Shown here: positions 20,120 to 31,058 of the stretch, one piece after another
Layout: every line of letters starts with the position of its first letter
How positions within the stretch are numbered: the first letter of the stretch is position 1
From: IDS-8 sp035304345
GTDB lineage: Bacteria > Pseudomonadota > Gammaproteobacteria > Steroidobacterales > Woeseiaceae
Assembly (NCBI GenBank): GCA_035304345.1
Contig: DATGQE010000091.1
Coordinates: 1 to 64,000 of the forward strand
Reading direction: 5' to 3'
Length of the DNA: 64,000 nucleotides
Notes under the pieces: generated by a model
What the model was told of the DNA's origin: nothing
Databases searched by the model: none
Seen by the model: only the letters and a program-made list of their open reading frames with translations
Made by a program: the position numbers and the translations under genes

Positions 20120-21454
20120 ATGAGCAAGCACTGGTTCGGCACCGACGGCGTCAGGGGACGCGTCGGCAGGGATCCCATGAGCGCGGAATTCGCGCTGCGC
20201 CTCGCGAGCGCCGCGGCGCGCGTGCTCGCGCCCGAGGGCGGCACCGTCCTGATCGGCAAGGATACGCGCCTGTCGGGCTACATGTTCGAGTCGGCGCTGG
20301 AAGCCGGCTTCGTCGCGGCCGGCGCCGACGTGCTGCTGCTCGGCCCGTTGCCGACCCCCGGCATCGCCTACCTCACGCAGCAGTTCGGCGCCGACATCGG
20401 GGTCGTGATCAGCGCGTCGCACAACCCGTACGAGGACAACGGGATCAAGTTCTTCACCCGCGCGGGCGAGAAGCTCACCGACGAGCAGGAGGCGGCGATC
20501 GAGGAGTACCTCGGGGAGCCGGCCATCACCCTCGAATCGCACAAGCTCGGGCGGGCGAAGCGCATCGATTCGGCGCGGGTCCGCTACCAGGAGTTCTGCG
20601 CCTCCACGTTCCCGGCCGGCTACAGCCTGGAAGGCGTGAAGATCGTGTTCGACGGCGCGAACGGCGCCGCCTACAAGGTCGGTCCGCGGACGCTGTCCGA
20701 CCTCGGGGCGGAAGTCATCCCCATCGGCTGCTCGCCGAACGGGCGCAACATCAACGCGGGCTGCGGCTCGACGGCCCCGGGGCTGCTGCAGCAGACCGTA
20801 CCGGCGCTGAAAGCGCAGGTCGGCATCGCGCTCGACGGCGACGGCGACCGGGTGGTAATGGTCGACGAGACGGGCCGCATCGTGGACGGCGACCAGCTCC
20901 TGTACATCCTGGCGACCGACCTGCACGCGGAGAAGCGGCTGCAGGGCCCGGTCGTCGGCACGGTCATGAGCAATCTCGGGCTCGAGCATTCGCTCGCACG
21001 CCACGGGATCCCGTTCTGGCGCGCGAAGGTGGGCGACCGGTACGTGCTGGAGGCGCTGAAGGAGAAGGGCGGCACCCTGGGCGGCGAGACCTCCGGCCAT
21101 CTCATCTGCCTCGACAAGACCACCACCGGCGACGGGCTCATCTGCGCGCTGCAGGTGCTGGCGGTGATGAAAAAGACCGGCAAGTCGCTGGCGGAGCTCG
21201 CCGGCGCCATGCTGCGCTACCCCCAGCAGCTCGTGAACGTGCGCACGGAGAAGCGCATCGACATCGAGGCCTCCGAGGCCATCCGGACCGCGGTGAGCGA
21301 GATCGAGACCGAGCTTGCCAGGAACGGCCGGGTGGTCCTGCGGGCCTCCGGCACGGAGCCCGTGATCCGGGTCATGGTCGAGGGCGAGGACGAGCGGCAA
21401 GTGAAGACCTTCGCCGAACGGCTCGCGGCCGTGGTCGCCTCGGCGGCCAGCTAG
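20120..21454 (+). CDS. glmM: Phosphoglucosamine mutase
   Basis: GlmM converts glucosamine-6-phosphate to glucosamine-1-phosphate for peptidoglycan and LPS. The 444-residue protein has the N-terminal FGTDGVRG sequence, the catalytic phosphoserine Ser100 in VVISASHNPYEDNG, the Mg-binding DGDGDR at 239-244, the GETSGHLICLD substrate loop and the C-terminal phosphate-binding RASGTEPVIRVMVEG. It is complete and of standard length. Start ATG at 20120. Confidence 0.97.
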   Translation: MSKHWFGTDGVRGRVGRDPMSAEFALRLASAAARVLAPEGGTVLIGKDTRLSGYMFESALEAGFVAAGADVLLLGPLPTPGIAYLTQQFGADIGVVISASHNPYEDNGIKFFTRAGEKLTDEQEAAIEEYLGEPAITLESHKLGRAKRIDSARVRYQEFCASTFPAGYSLEGVKIVFDGANGAAYKVGPRTLSDLGAEVIPIGCSPNGRNINAGCGSTAPGLLQQTVPALKAQVGIALDGDGDRVVMVDETGRIVDGDQLLYILATDLHAEKRLQGPVVGTVMSNLGLEHSLARHGIPFWRAKVGDRYVLEALKEKGGTLGGETSGHLICLDKTTTGDGLICALQVLAVMKKTGKSLAELAGAMLRYPQQLVNVRTEKRIDIEASEAIRTAVSEIETELARNGRVVLRASGTEPVIRVMVEGEDERQVKTFAERLAAVVASAAS

Positions 21455-21514
21455 GACGGACGGGACGACCCGCCGGCGCGCCGCGACCGGCCGCCGGGCC
21501 CGGCCCATACCGGA

Positions 21515-21543
21515 TTGTCACGGCGGCGCGCGCGGCGTATCCT
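21515..21543 (+). promoter_or_regulatory. Sigma-70 promoter for tpiA-secG
   Basis: TTGTCA at 21515-21520 and TATCCT at 21538-21543 are separated by exactly 17 bases, giving a start near 21550, about 28 bases before the tpiA ATG. Confidence 0.6.
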
Positions 21544-21577
21544 TGCGCGCCTTTTGGGACGGATTGAATCGGCACCG

Positions 21578-22330
21578 ATGAGGGATTACCTGATCGCCGG
21601 CAACTGGAAGATGAACGGCGGCAGCGACGCGAACGCGGCGCTGGTGCGCGGCATCCTGTCCGGGGCCAGCGATCTTTCTTGCAAGCTGTTGATCTGCCCG
21701 CCGTTTCCCTACCTCGTGCCGGTTGCCGAAATGCTCCGGGGAACGCCCGTCGCGCTCGGGGCTCAAAACGTTTCGGAGCACCGTCCCGGCGCGTACACCG
21801 GCGAGGTGGCCGCGGCCATGCTGACGGACGTCGGCTGCGAGTACGTCATCGTGGGGCACTCCGAGCGGCGCTCGCTGTTCGGGGAGTCGAACGCCACGGT
21901 GGCGGCGAAGTTCAAGGCGGCGCTGGCCGAGGGCCTCGTGCCGATCCTGTGCGTCGGCGAGACGCTGGAGCAGCGCGAGGCCGGGGACACGGAGCAGGTG
22001 ATCGATGCGCAGCTCGACGCCGTGCTCGAAGGCGCGGGCCTCGAGGGCTTTGCCCGGGCGGTCGTTGCCTACGAGCCCGTGTGGGCGATCGGCACCGGCC
22101 GCACCGCGACCCCGGAGCAGGCCCAGGCGGTGCATCGCCACATCCGGGAACGGCTGGCGGCGCAGGACGCCGGCATCGCCGAACGGCTGCCGATCCTGTA
22201 TGGCGGCAGCGTAAAAGGCGATAATGCGGCCGGGTTGCTGGCGATGCCGGACATCGACGGCGGCCTGATCGGCGGCGCGTCGCTGAAAGCGGAGGAATTC
22301 CTGGCGATTGCCCGCGCGGCAGGCGCCTGA
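21578..22330 (+). CDS. tpiA: Triosephosphate isomerase
   Basis: TpiA interconverts dihydroxyacetone phosphate and glyceraldehyde-3-phosphate. The 250-residue barrel has Lys11 in AGNWKMNG, the electrophile His94 in VGHSERR, the catalytic Glu166 in AYEPVWAIGTG, and the phosphate-binding YGGSVKGDN and GLIGGASLK loops. I placed the start at ATG 21578; an in-frame extension to 21515 would overlap the promoter and adds no conserved sequence. It is followed by secG after 7 bases. Confidence 0.97.
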   Translation: MRDYLIAGNWKMNGGSDANAALVRGILSGASDLSCKLLICPPFPYLVPVAEMLRGTPVALGAQNVSEHRPGAYTGEVAAAMLTDVGCEYVIVGHSERRSLFGESNATVAAKFKAALAEGLVPILCVGETLEQREAGDTEQVIDAQLDAVLEGAGLEGFARAVVAYEPVWAIGTGRTATPEQAQAVHRHIRERLAAQDAGIAERLPILYGGSVKGDNAAGLLAMPDIDGGLIGGASLKAEEFLAIARAAGA

Positions 22331-22337
22331 CAGGTCA

Positions 22338-22820
22338 ATGGACACGATCGAAACGATCATTCTGATCGCGCACACGCTGATTGCGGTCCTCATCATCGCG
22401 CTCGTCCTGCTGCAGCGGGGCAAGGGCGCCGATGCGGGCGCCGCGTTCGGCGCCGGCGCGTCCGGGACCGTGTTCGGGGCCCGGGGCTCGGCGAGCTTTT
22501 TCTCGCGGGCGACCGCGATCCTGGCCACGGCGTTCTTTGCGAGCAGCCTCGCGCTCGCGTGGTTCAGCAGCGAGAAGGCCGATACGCCGGACAGCCTGCT
22601 GGAGAACGCACCGGTCAGGACGCCCGCGCGCGAGGGCGGCACGGGCGCGGACGCTCCCGCGACGGATCCGGGCACGGGACCGGAGGGGCTGCCGGCGCTG
22701 CCGGAATCGCAGCCCGGGGACGCACCGGCCGACCTGCCGGAGCTGGTTCCCGCGGACCCGGATGCACAGCAGGATGACGATGCGGCGCCCGAGGAGCCGC
22801 CGCAGGAAGGGCAGCCGTAA
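22338..22820 (+). CDS. secG: Protein-export membrane protein SecG with long acidic tail
   Basis: SecG is the small SecYEG translocon subunit. The first 75 residues are typical: a membrane segment (LIAHTLIAVLIIALVLL), the cytosolic loop QRGKGADAGAAFGAGASGTVFG with the conserved F-G-x-x-G pattern, and a second membrane segment. After this comes a tail of about 80 residues rich in Pro, Ala, Asp and Glu (DAQQDDDAAPEEPPQEGQP at the end), making the 160-residue protein longer than most SecG. The tail looks disordered. The tpiA-secG-tRNA-Leu-nuo order is standard for gammaproteobacteria. Confidence 0.94.
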   Translation: MDTIETIILIAHTLIAVLIIALVLLQRGKGADAGAAFGAGASGTVFGARGSASFFSRATAILATAFFASSLALAWFSSEKADTPDSLLENAPVRTPAREGGTGADAPATDPGTGPEGLPALPESQPGDAPADLPELVPADPDAQQDDDAAPEEPPQEGQP

Positions 22821-22845
22821 CGAGCGACGGGGCCCGATGCAGTTT

Positions 22846-22930
22846 GCCGACGTGGTGGAATTGGTAGACACGCTGTCTTGAGGGGGCAGTGGCGCAAGCC
22901 GTGCCGGTTCGAGTCCGGCCGTCGGCACCA
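22846..22930 (+). tRNA. tRNA-Leu (anticodon GAG)
   Basis: The 85-base cloverleaf has a 7-bp acceptor stem (GCCGACG with CGTCGGC), the class II D-arm (GTGGTGGAATTGGTAGAC), an anticodon stem CTGTC/GGCAG around the loop TTGAGGG with anticodon GAG, a long variable arm, the GGTTCGAGTCC T-arm and an encoded 3' CCA at 22928-22930. It is the usual tRNA between secG and the nuo operon. Confidence 0.95.
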
Positions 22931-23024
22931 CCGGACAGGAAGACCACCGCGGGAGCATCGCCGCGATGGTACGGCATGCCTGCTCGCGCGTGGTCACCGC
23001 GGCGCCTGAGAGCGGTCGTGACGA

Positions 23025-23044
23025 CCTGCAGCGAGGCCTGCAGG
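23025..23044 (+). other. Stem-loop in the tRNA-Leu to nuoA interval
   Basis: CCTGCAG at 23025-23031 and CTGCAGG at 23038-23044 form a perfect 7-bp stem with a 6-base loop. There is no T-run, so it is not a standard terminator. It lies about 60 bases before the predicted nuo promoter. Confidence 0.35.
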
Positions 23045-23103
23045 GAAGCATCGGCACGCGCCGGCTGCCGTACGAAGGCGGACTCCAACGGACTCGCGCG
23101 GAC

Positions 23104-23112
23104 TGATACAAT
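23104..23112 (+). promoter_or_regulatory. Extended -10 promoter for the nuo operon
   Basis: TGATACAAT at 23104-23112 fits the extended -10 pattern TGnTATAAT with one mismatch. A start near 23119 would exclude the in-frame TTG at 23112 and supports the nuoA ATG at 23154. No clear -35 is seen, as is common with extended -10 promoters. Confidence 0.45.
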
Positions 23113-23153
23113 TGTCGGCTGAGCTGGGGCTGACAACGGAACCCTTCTCCTCC

Positions 23154-23510
23154 ATGCTGGTCGAGTACGTCCCAATCCTGATTTTCCTCGGCGTGGCCGC
23201 TGCCATCGGCATCGTGCTGCTGGGCGCCGGCTTCCTCCTCGGCCGGGGGCAGAAAGACCCGGAGAAACTCTCGCCTTACGAGTGCGGCTTCGAGGCGTTC
23301 GAGGACACCCGCATGAGATTCGACGTCCGCTATTACCTGGTCGCGATTCTCTTCATCATCTTCGACCTCGAGATCGCCTTTCTCTTTCCCTGGGCCGTGT
23401 CCCTGGACGCGTTCGGCACGTTCGGGCTCGTGGCAATGGCGATCTTCCTCGCCATCCTGGTGGTCGGCTTCATTTACGAGTGGAAGAAAGGAGCGCTCGA
23501 GTGGGATTGA
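23154..23510 (+). CDS. nuoA: NADH-quinone oxidoreductase subunit A
   Basis: NuoA is a small membrane subunit at the quinone-site junction of complex I. The 118-residue protein has three membrane helices and the conserved loop SPYECGFEAFEDTRMRFDVR, then FYL-like YYLVAILFIIFDLEIAFLFP, the family hallmark. The ATG at 23154 gives the common short form; an upstream TTG at 23112 is less likely because the predicted promoter covers it. The 3' end overlaps nuoB by 10 bases. It is the first of fourteen nuo genes. Confidence 0.95.
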   Translation: MLVEYVPILIFLGVAAAIGIVLLGAGFLLGRGQKDPEKLSPYECGFEAFEDTRMRFDVRYYLVAILFIIFDLEIAFLFPWAVSLDAFGTFGLVAMAIFLAILVVGFIYEWKKGALEWD

Positions 23511-24031
23511 GCGGCGCAGCGGACGCGCGCGAGGCCGTGCCTGAAGGCGTGGGTGCCGACACGGCGAGCCTCCAGAAGCGAGGCTTCCTGGTGACGACCG
23601 TGGACAGCATCTACAACTGGGCGCGCACGGGCTCGCTCTGGCCCATGACGTTCGGCCTGGCCTGCTGCGCGGTCGAGATGATGCACGCCGGTGCCGCGCG
23701 CTACGACCTCGACCGTTTCGGCATCATCTTCAGGCCGAGCCCGCGGCAGTCGGACGTCATGATCGTCGCGGGCACGCTGGTGAACAAGATGGCGCCCGCG
23801 CTGCGGAAGGTCTACGACCAGATGCCGGAACCGCGCTGGGTCGTGTCGATGGGGTCCTGCGCGAACGGCGGCGGGTACTACCATTACTCCTACTCCGTGG
23901 TTCGCGGCTGCGACCGCATCGTGCCGGTGGACGTTTACGTTCCGGGCTGTCCACCGTCGGCGGAAGCCCTCGTGTACGGGCTTTTGCAGCTACAGAAAAA
24001 GATTCGCCGCACGAACACCATCGCCCGGTAA
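23501..24031 (+). CDS. nuoB: NADH-quinone oxidoreductase subunit B
   Basis: NuoB holds iron-sulfur cluster N2, the last electron donor to quinone. The 176-residue protein has the four ligands at Cys55 and Cys56 (FGLACCAVEMM), Cys120 (MGSCANGGGYY) and Cys150 (VPGCPPSAEAL). The start is GTG at 23501, preceded by AAAGGAG inside nuoA, and the two genes overlap by 10 bases. The sequence is standard beyond the variable first 25 residues. Confidence 0.96.
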   Translation: MGLSGAADAREAVPEGVGADTASLQKRGFLVTTVDSIYNWARTGSLWPMTFGLACCAVEMMHAGAARYDLDRFGIIFRPSPRQSDVMIVAGTLVNKMAPALRKVYDQMPEPRWVVSMGSCANGGGYYHYSYSVVRGCDRIVPVDVYVPGCPPSAEALVYGLLQLQKKIRRTNTIAR

Positions 24032-24043
24032 CTGGCTACTGAG

Positions 24044-24751
24044 ATGAGCGATTTCTACGCGGCACTGGCTGGCCGGATAGAGGCGCGCTTCGGCGAAAAG
24101 GTCGAGCGGGTACCGTCGCGCTGCGGCGAGCTCACCTACGAGATCGCCGCCAAGGAGGACCTGGTCGAGATCTGCACGGCGTTGCGCGACGAGCCGGAGT
24201 TCTCGTTCGAGCAGCTCATCGACCTCTGCGGCGTCGATTACCTGACCTACGGCCTGGACGAGTGGATCACCGAGAGCGCCACCGAAAGCGGCTTCAGCCG
24301 CGGCGTCGTGCGCGAGGCGGTGATTCTCGACGAGGCCGACACCTTCGATCCGAGGCGCTTTGCCGTCGTCTACCACCTGCTTTCGCTGAAGCACAACGCG
24401 CGGTTGCGGCTGCGCGTCTACACGGGGTACGAGAATCCGCCGATCGTGGATTCCGTGTACCCGGTCTGGAATTCGGCCAACTGGTTCGAGCGGGAGGCGT
24501 TCGACCTGTTCGGCATCCTGTTCGCGGGTCACCCGGACCTGCGGCGCATCCTCACCGACTACGGCTTCATCGGGCACCCGTTCCGCAAGGATTTCCCGCT
24601 GATCGGCACGGCCGAGGTTCGCTACGACGCTGAGAAGGGCAGGGTGGTGTACCAGCCGGTGTCCATCGAGCCCCGCACGCTGGTGCCCAAGGTCATTCGC
24701 GAGGACAACCGCTACCGTCCCGAGCTGAAGGAGCGTCCGGCCAGTGGCTGA
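24044..24751 (+). CDS. nuoC: NADH-quinone oxidoreductase subunit C
   Basis: NuoC is a peripheral-arm subunit (30-kDa type) that packs against NuoD. The 235-residue protein contains the LCGVDYLTYG-type strand, the central SVYPVWNSANWFEREAFDLF signature and GHPFRKDFPLIG near the end. It is a stand-alone NuoC, not the NuoCD fusion of enterobacteria. It has an inserted acidic loop (DEWITESATESGFSRG) after the first motif. Its 3' end overlaps the nuoD GTG start by 8 bases. Confidence 0.96.
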   Translation: MSDFYAALAGRIEARFGEKVERVPSRCGELTYEIAAKEDLVEICTALRDEPEFSFEQLIDLCGVDYLTYGLDEWITESATESGFSRGVVREAVILDEADTFDPRRFAVVYHLLSLKHNARLRLRVYTGYENPPIVDSVYPVWNSANWFEREAFDLFGILFAGHPDLRRILTDYGFIGHPFRKDFPLIGTAEVRYDAEKGRVVYQPVSIEPRTLVPKVIREDNRYRPELKERPASG

Positions 24752-25997
24752 GATCGAGAGCTTCACGATGAACTTCGGCCCGCAGCACCCGGCGGCACAC
24801 GGGGTGCTGCGCCTGGTGCTGGAGATGGAGGGCGAGGTGATCCAGAAGGCGGATCCGCACGTCGGCCTCCTGCACCGCGCGACCGAGAAGCTCGCGGAAT
24901 CGAAGCCGTGGAACCAGACCATCGGCTACACCGACCGGCTCGACTACGTCTCGATGATGTGCAACGAGCACGCCTACGTGCTCGCGATCGAGAAGCTGCT
25001 CGGCATCACGCCGCCCATCCGCGCGCAGTACATCCGCGTGATGTTCGACGAGATCACGCGGCTGCTGAACCACCTCATGTGGCTCGGCTCCCACGGCCTG
25101 GACATCGGCGCGATGACGGTGTTCCTGTACTGTTTCCGCGAGCGCGAGGACCTGATGGACTGCTACGAGGCGGTCTCGGGCACGCGCATGCACGCCACCT
25201 ACTATCGCCCGGGCGGCGTCTACCGCGACCTGCCGGACACGATGCCGAAGTACGAGCCCTCCAAGTGGCGCACCCAGAAGGAGGTCGACCGGCTGAACGA
25301 GGCGCGCCAGGGCTCGCTGCTCGACTTCATCTGGGACTTCACGGAGCGGTTCCCGGCCGCGATCGAGGAGTACGAGGCGCTGCTCACCGAGAATCGCATC
25401 TGGAAGCAGCGCACCGTGAACATCGGCGTCGTCCCGCCCGAGCGCGCGCTGCAGCTCGGGTTCACGGGGCCGATGCTGCGCGGCTCCGGCATCGAGTGGG
25501 ACCTGCGCAAGAAGCAACCCTACGAAGTGTACGATCGCCTCGAGTTCGACATCCCGGTCGGCGTGAACGGGGACTGCTACGACCGTTACCTGGTGCGGGT
25601 CGAGGAGATGCGGCAGTCGAACCGCATCATCCGCCAATGCGTGGAGTGGCTGCGGGAGAACCCGGGTCCCGTGATGATCGACGACAACAAGGTCGCGCCG
25701 CCGCGCCGCGTCGTGATGAAGCGCGACATGGAATCGCTGATTCACCACTTCAAGCTGTTCACCGAGGGCTATGCCGTCCCGCAAGGCGAGGCGTACGGCG
25801 TGGTCGAGGCCCCGAAAGGCGAGTTCGGCGTGTACATCATCTCGGATGGCGCGAACAAACCGTACCGGGTCAAGTTCCGCGCGCCGGGTTTCGCGCACCT
25901 GTCGGCACTGCCCGAGATGGTGCAGGGACACATGCTGGCGGACGTCGTGGCGGTGATCGGCACGCAGGACATCGTGTTCGGGGAGATCGACCGGTGA
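24744..25997 (+). CDS. nuoD: NADH-quinone oxidoreductase subunit D
   Basis: NuoD (49-kDa type) forms the quinone pocket with NuoB and descends from hydrogenase large subunits. The 417-residue protein opens with FTMNFGPQHPAAHGVLRLVL, carries the DPHVGLLHRATEKLAE segment, the GLDIGAMTVFLYCFREREDL helix, and ends with DIVFGEIDR, as in complete NuoD proteins. The start is GTG at 24744 inside nuoC. The gene ends TGA overlapping the nuoE GTG. Confidence 0.97.
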   Translation: MAEIESFTMNFGPQHPAAHGVLRLVLEMEGEVIQKADPHVGLLHRATEKLAESKPWNQTIGYTDRLDYVSMMCNEHAYVLAIEKLLGITPPIRAQYIRVMFDEITRLLNHLMWLGSHGLDIGAMTVFLYCFREREDLMDCYEAVSGTRMHATYYRPGGVYRDLPDTMPKYEPSKWRTQKEVDRLNEARQGSLLDFIWDFTERFPAAIEEYEALLTENRIWKQRTVNIGVVPPERALQLGFTGPMLRGSGIEWDLRKKQPYEVYDRLEFDIPVGVNGDCYDRYLVRVEEMRQSNRIIRQCVEWLRENPGPVMIDDNKVAPPRRVVMKRDMESLIHHFKLFTEGYAVPQGEAYGVVEAPKGEFGVYIISDGANKPYRVKFRAPGFAHLSALPEMVQGHMLADVVAVIGTQDIVFGEIDR

Positions 25998-26484
25998 GCG
26001 CAACGCCCGAGCTGTCACAGCATGTCAAGGACGAGATCGAGCGCTGGAAGGCGCGCTTCCCGGCGGAGCATCGCCGTTCCGCGATCATCGGGGCACTGCA
26101 CGCGGTGCAGCACGAGAACGGCGGCTATCTGACGCCGGAGCTCATGGACCGGGTGGCCGAGTACCTGGACCTGCCGCCTATCCAGGTATACGAAGCCGCG
26201 AACTTCTACTCGATGTTCCAGACGGTGCCGGTCGGGCGCAACGAGGTGTCCATCTGCACCAACATCTCCTGCATGCTGTGCGGTGCGGACGACATCGTTG
26301 CGCACGTCGAGAAGAAGCTCGGGATTCGCCTGGGCGAGAGCACGCCCGACGGCCGGATCTTCCTCAAGAAGGAAGAAGAATGCATCGCGGCGTGCTGTGG
26401 CGCACCTGTGATGATGGTGAACCATCGCTATCACGAGAACCTCACGCCCGAGAAGGTCGACGCGATACTGGACGAGCTCGAGTG

Positions 26485-26485
<1 letters not shown>
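25994..26485 (+). CDS. nuoE: NADH-quinone oxidoreductase subunit E
   Basis: NuoE (24-kDa type) carries the [2Fe-2S] cluster N1a near the FMN. The 163-residue thioredoxin-like protein has ligands Cys88 and Cys93 in SICTNISC, and Cys130 and Cys134 in EECIAACCGAP, matching the Cx4C and Cx3C pattern. The start is GTG at 25994 (GGTGA overlap with the nuoD stop). The stop overlaps the nuoF ATG. Confidence 0.95.
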
Positions 26486-27791
<1,306 letters not shown>

Positions 27792-27795
<4 letters not shown>

Positions 27796-29960
27796 CGGAC
27801 GACGTGCTGAATTTCGAGGTCGACGGCAAACCGCTCACCGCGAAAAAAGGGCAGATGGTCATGGAGGTGACCGACGCGGTCGGCACCTACATCCCGCGCT
27901 TCTGCTATCACAAGAAGCTGTCCGTCGCGGCGAACTGCCGCATGTGCCTCGTCGAGGTCGAAAAGGCGCCGAAGCCGTTGCCGGCCTGCGCCACGCCCGT
28001 GACCGAGGGCATGAAGGTCTACACGCGCTCGCCCAAGGCGCTTGCCGCGCAGCGGGCGACGATGGAGTTTCTGCTGATCAACCACCCGCTCGACTGCCCG
28101 ATCTGCGACCAGGGCGGCGAGTGCGAGCTGCAGGACCTCGCCATGGGCTTCGGCCGCGACATCTCGCGGTTCACGGAGCGCAAGCGCGTCGTCAAGGACC
28201 AGAACATCGGCCCGCTGATCTCCACCGACATGACCCGCTGCATTCACTGCACGCGCTGCGTCCGCTTCGGCGAGGAGATCCAGGGCATGCCGCAGCTCGG
28301 CACGATCGGCCGTGGCGAGAACATGAGGATCAGCACCTATCTCGAGCAGGCGATCGACCACGAGCTGTCCGCGAACGTCATCGATCTCTGCCCGGTCGGC
28401 GCGCTGAACAACAAGCCCTATCGCTACAGCGCCCGTGCCTGGGAGATGATCCAGCGTTCCGCGGTGTCGCCGCACGATTGCGTCGGCTCCAACCTGTACG
28501 TGCACGTGCTGCGGGGCACGATCAAGCGGATCGTGCCGCGGGAGAACGAGGCGATCAACGAGACGTGGATCGCCGACCGCGACCGCTTCAGCTACGAGGG
28601 CGTCTATGCGGCCGACCGGCTGATGCAGCCGCGCATCAAGGAGAACGGCGCCTGGCGCGACCTCCCGTGGGACCAGGCGCTGGAGAAGCTCGCCACGCGG
28701 GTGAAAGCGGCCGGCGAGAAGCTGGGCATCCTCGCCTCGCCGAGCGCGACGCTCGAGGAGCTGTACCTCGTGTCGCGGCTCGCGGACGCCATGGGCAGCG
28801 CGAACCTCGATCACCGGCTGCGCCGTCGCGACTTCACGCACCAGGAGCACGACCCGGTGTTCCCGTGGCTCGGCTGCGAGCTCGGTGCGCTCGAGGAGCA
28901 GAAGGCGCTGCTCGTCGTGGGATCGAACCTGCGGCGCGAGGTGCCGATCATCGCCCACCGCGTGCGCAAGGCGGCCCTCAAAGGCGCGTCGGTCAGCTTC
29001 GTGAACCGCCGCCATTACGAGTACTTCTTCGACGTCGCCGACTACCTCGCCAACCCGTCGCTCGTCGACGAGCTGGCCCGGATCGCGGTCGCGGCGGCCG
29101 AAGGCGGCACGCTGCCGGCCCGGATCGCCGGGCTCTGCCGGGATGCGCGCCCGGAGGAGGCGCACCGCCGCATTGCCGCCAGCCTGAAGCAAGCCGAAGG
29201 CGGTCTCGTCCTGCTCGGCCTCGTGGCCGCCCGGGATGCGGAGCATGCGGCCATCCGCGCGCTGGCGGCGGGCATCGCCGAGCTCACCGGCACGCGCCTC
29301 GGCTATCTGTCGGAAGGGGCGAACGGCGCCGGCGCGCACCTGGCCGGCGTATTGCCGCACCGCGCGGCGGGCGGCGCTCCGAGGGAGCGCTCGGGCCTCG
29401 ACGCGTCCGCCATCCCCGGCGCCGATCTCGACGCCGTGCTCCTGCTCGGCATCGAGCCGGACCGCGACCTGGCCGGCGGGGCCGAGGCGGTGCAGAAGCT
29501 CGCCCGGCAGCCGTTCGTCGCGGCGCTCACGCCGTTCGCGGCGCCGTCGCTCGAAGCCTGTGCCGACCTGCTGCTGCCCGTCGGCACGTTCGCGGAGACC
29601 TCGGGCACCTACGTCAACTGCGAGGGACGCTGGCAGAGCTTCAGCGGGGTCGCGACACCGGTCGGCGAAGCGCGGCCCGCATGGAAGGTCCTGCGGGTCC
29701 TCGGCAACCTCGTGGACGCGGAAGGCTTCGAATACCTGTCCAGCGAGGAGGTACGCGACGAGCTGCAGGCACGCGTGGGCGACGTCCAGCCGGACAATGC
29801 CCTGCGCAGCGAGGTCCCGCTCGAGCGCCGGGGACAGGGACCGGGTTCCGACGAACGCGAGCTCGACGTGCCGATGTACGAGATCGATGCGGTGGTGCGG
29901 CGCGCGCGTGCGCTGCAACTCACGCCGGAGGCACGGCGGGCGCGAGGTGAGGCGGCATGA
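27792..29960 (+). CDS. nuoG: NADH-quinone oxidoreductase subunit G
   Basis: NuoG (75-kDa type) carries clusters N1b, N4 and N5 in an N-terminal ferredoxin-like part. The 722-residue protein has Cys38, Cys49, Cys52 and Cys66 for the [2Fe-2S] centre, His98, Cys102, Cys105 and Cys111 for N5, and Cys150, Cys153 and Cys156 plus a Cys in DLCPVG for N4. The molybdopterin-oxidoreductase-like remainder is Ala-rich. It is shorter than the E. coli protein (about 900 residues), as in many non-enteric species. The start is GTG overlapping the nuoF stop. Confidence 0.95.
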
Positions 29961-31027
29961 ACCGTTTCATCCCGGATTTCGTCCTCGAGTGGTGGGCGGG
30001 GCTGCCCGCCGCGGTGCAGAGCGTCACGGTCTCGACCACGCAGATCCTGGTCGTCACGGTCGCGATCATCCTCACGGTCGCGTTCGCCACCTATTTCGAG
30101 CGCAAGGTGATCGGCTACATGCAGGGCCGGCTGGGGCCGAACCGCGTCGGCCCGCGTGGCCTCGCACAGCCCTTCGCCGACGTCATCAAGCTGCTCATCA
30201 AGGAAGTGATCGTTCCGCAACAGTCGAACCGCTTCCTGTTCCTGATCGCGCCACTCCTGGCCCTCGTCCCGGCGCTCGCGACCTGGGCGGTCATTCCGCT
30301 GTCCGAGAATTTCGTCATCGCCGACATCGATGCCGGGCTCCTGTACGTGCTCTCCCTGACGTCCATGGGCGTGTACGGCATCATCCTCGCCGGGTGGGCG
30401 GCGAACTCGAAGTACGCGTTCCTCGGCGCCATGCGCTCGGCCGCGCAGATCGTCGCCTACGAGATCGCGATGGGTTTCGCGCTGGTGGGCGTGCTGATGG
30501 CCGCGGGCAGCCTGAACCTGGGCGAGATCGTGCGGGCGCAGGCGGGAGGCGTCAGCGAGTGGTTCGTCTGGCCCCTGCTGCCGCTGTTCGTCGTGTATTT
30601 CGTGTCGGCCGTGGCGGAGACGAACCGCGCGCCGTTCGACGTCGCCGAGGGCGAGTCGGAGATCGTCGCCGGGTTCCACGTCGAGTACTCCGGCGTCGCG
30701 TTCGCGATCTTCTTCCTCGCCGAGTACGCCAACATGGTGCTGATCTCGGCGCTGACGGCGGTGTTCTTCTTCGGCGGCTGGGGCTCTCTGCTCGAAGGCT
30801 GGACTTTCCTGGGGGATAGCTGGCTCCGGGAGCCGAGCTTCTTCTGGCTCGCGGCCAAGATCGCCTTTTTCATGTTTGCCTACTTCTGGTTCCGCGCGAC
30901 GTTCCCGCGCTACCGCTACGACCAGATCATGCGGCTCGGGTGGAAGGTGTTCATCCCGGTGACGCTCGTCTGGATCGCGGTGGAGGGCGTCATGGCGTGG
31001 ATGAAGGTCGGCCCGTGGGCGCCATGA
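29957..31027 (+). CDS. nuoH: NADH-quinone oxidoreductase subunit H
   Basis: NuoH is the membrane subunit that closes the quinone chamber. The 356-residue protein has about eight helices and the conserved cytosolic loops ERKVIGYMQGRLGPNRVGP and AETNRAPFDVAEGESEIVAG, with FRATFPRYRYDQIMRLGWK near the C-terminus. Start ATG at 29957 overlaps the nuoG stop. Confidence 0.97.
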   Translation: MNRFIPDFVLEWWAGLPAAVQSVTVSTTQILVVTVAIILTVAFATYFERKVIGYMQGRLGPNRVGPRGLAQPFADVIKLLIKEVIVPQQSNRFLFLIAPLLALVPALATWAVIPLSENFVIADIDAGLLYVLSLTSMGVYGIILAGWAANSKYAFLGAMRSAAQIVAYEIAMGFALVGVLMAAGSLNLGEIVRAQAGGVSEWFVWPLLPLFVVYFVSAVAETNRAPFDVAEGESEIVAGFHVEYSGVAFAIFFLAEYANMVLISALTAVFFFGGWGSLLEGWTFLGDSWLREPSFFWLAAKIAFFMFAYFWFRATFPRYRYDQIMRLGWKVFIPVTLVWIAVEGVMAWMKVGPWAP

Positions 31028-31058
31028 CCGCAGATCGCGCTCCTACAGGGGATTGCCG

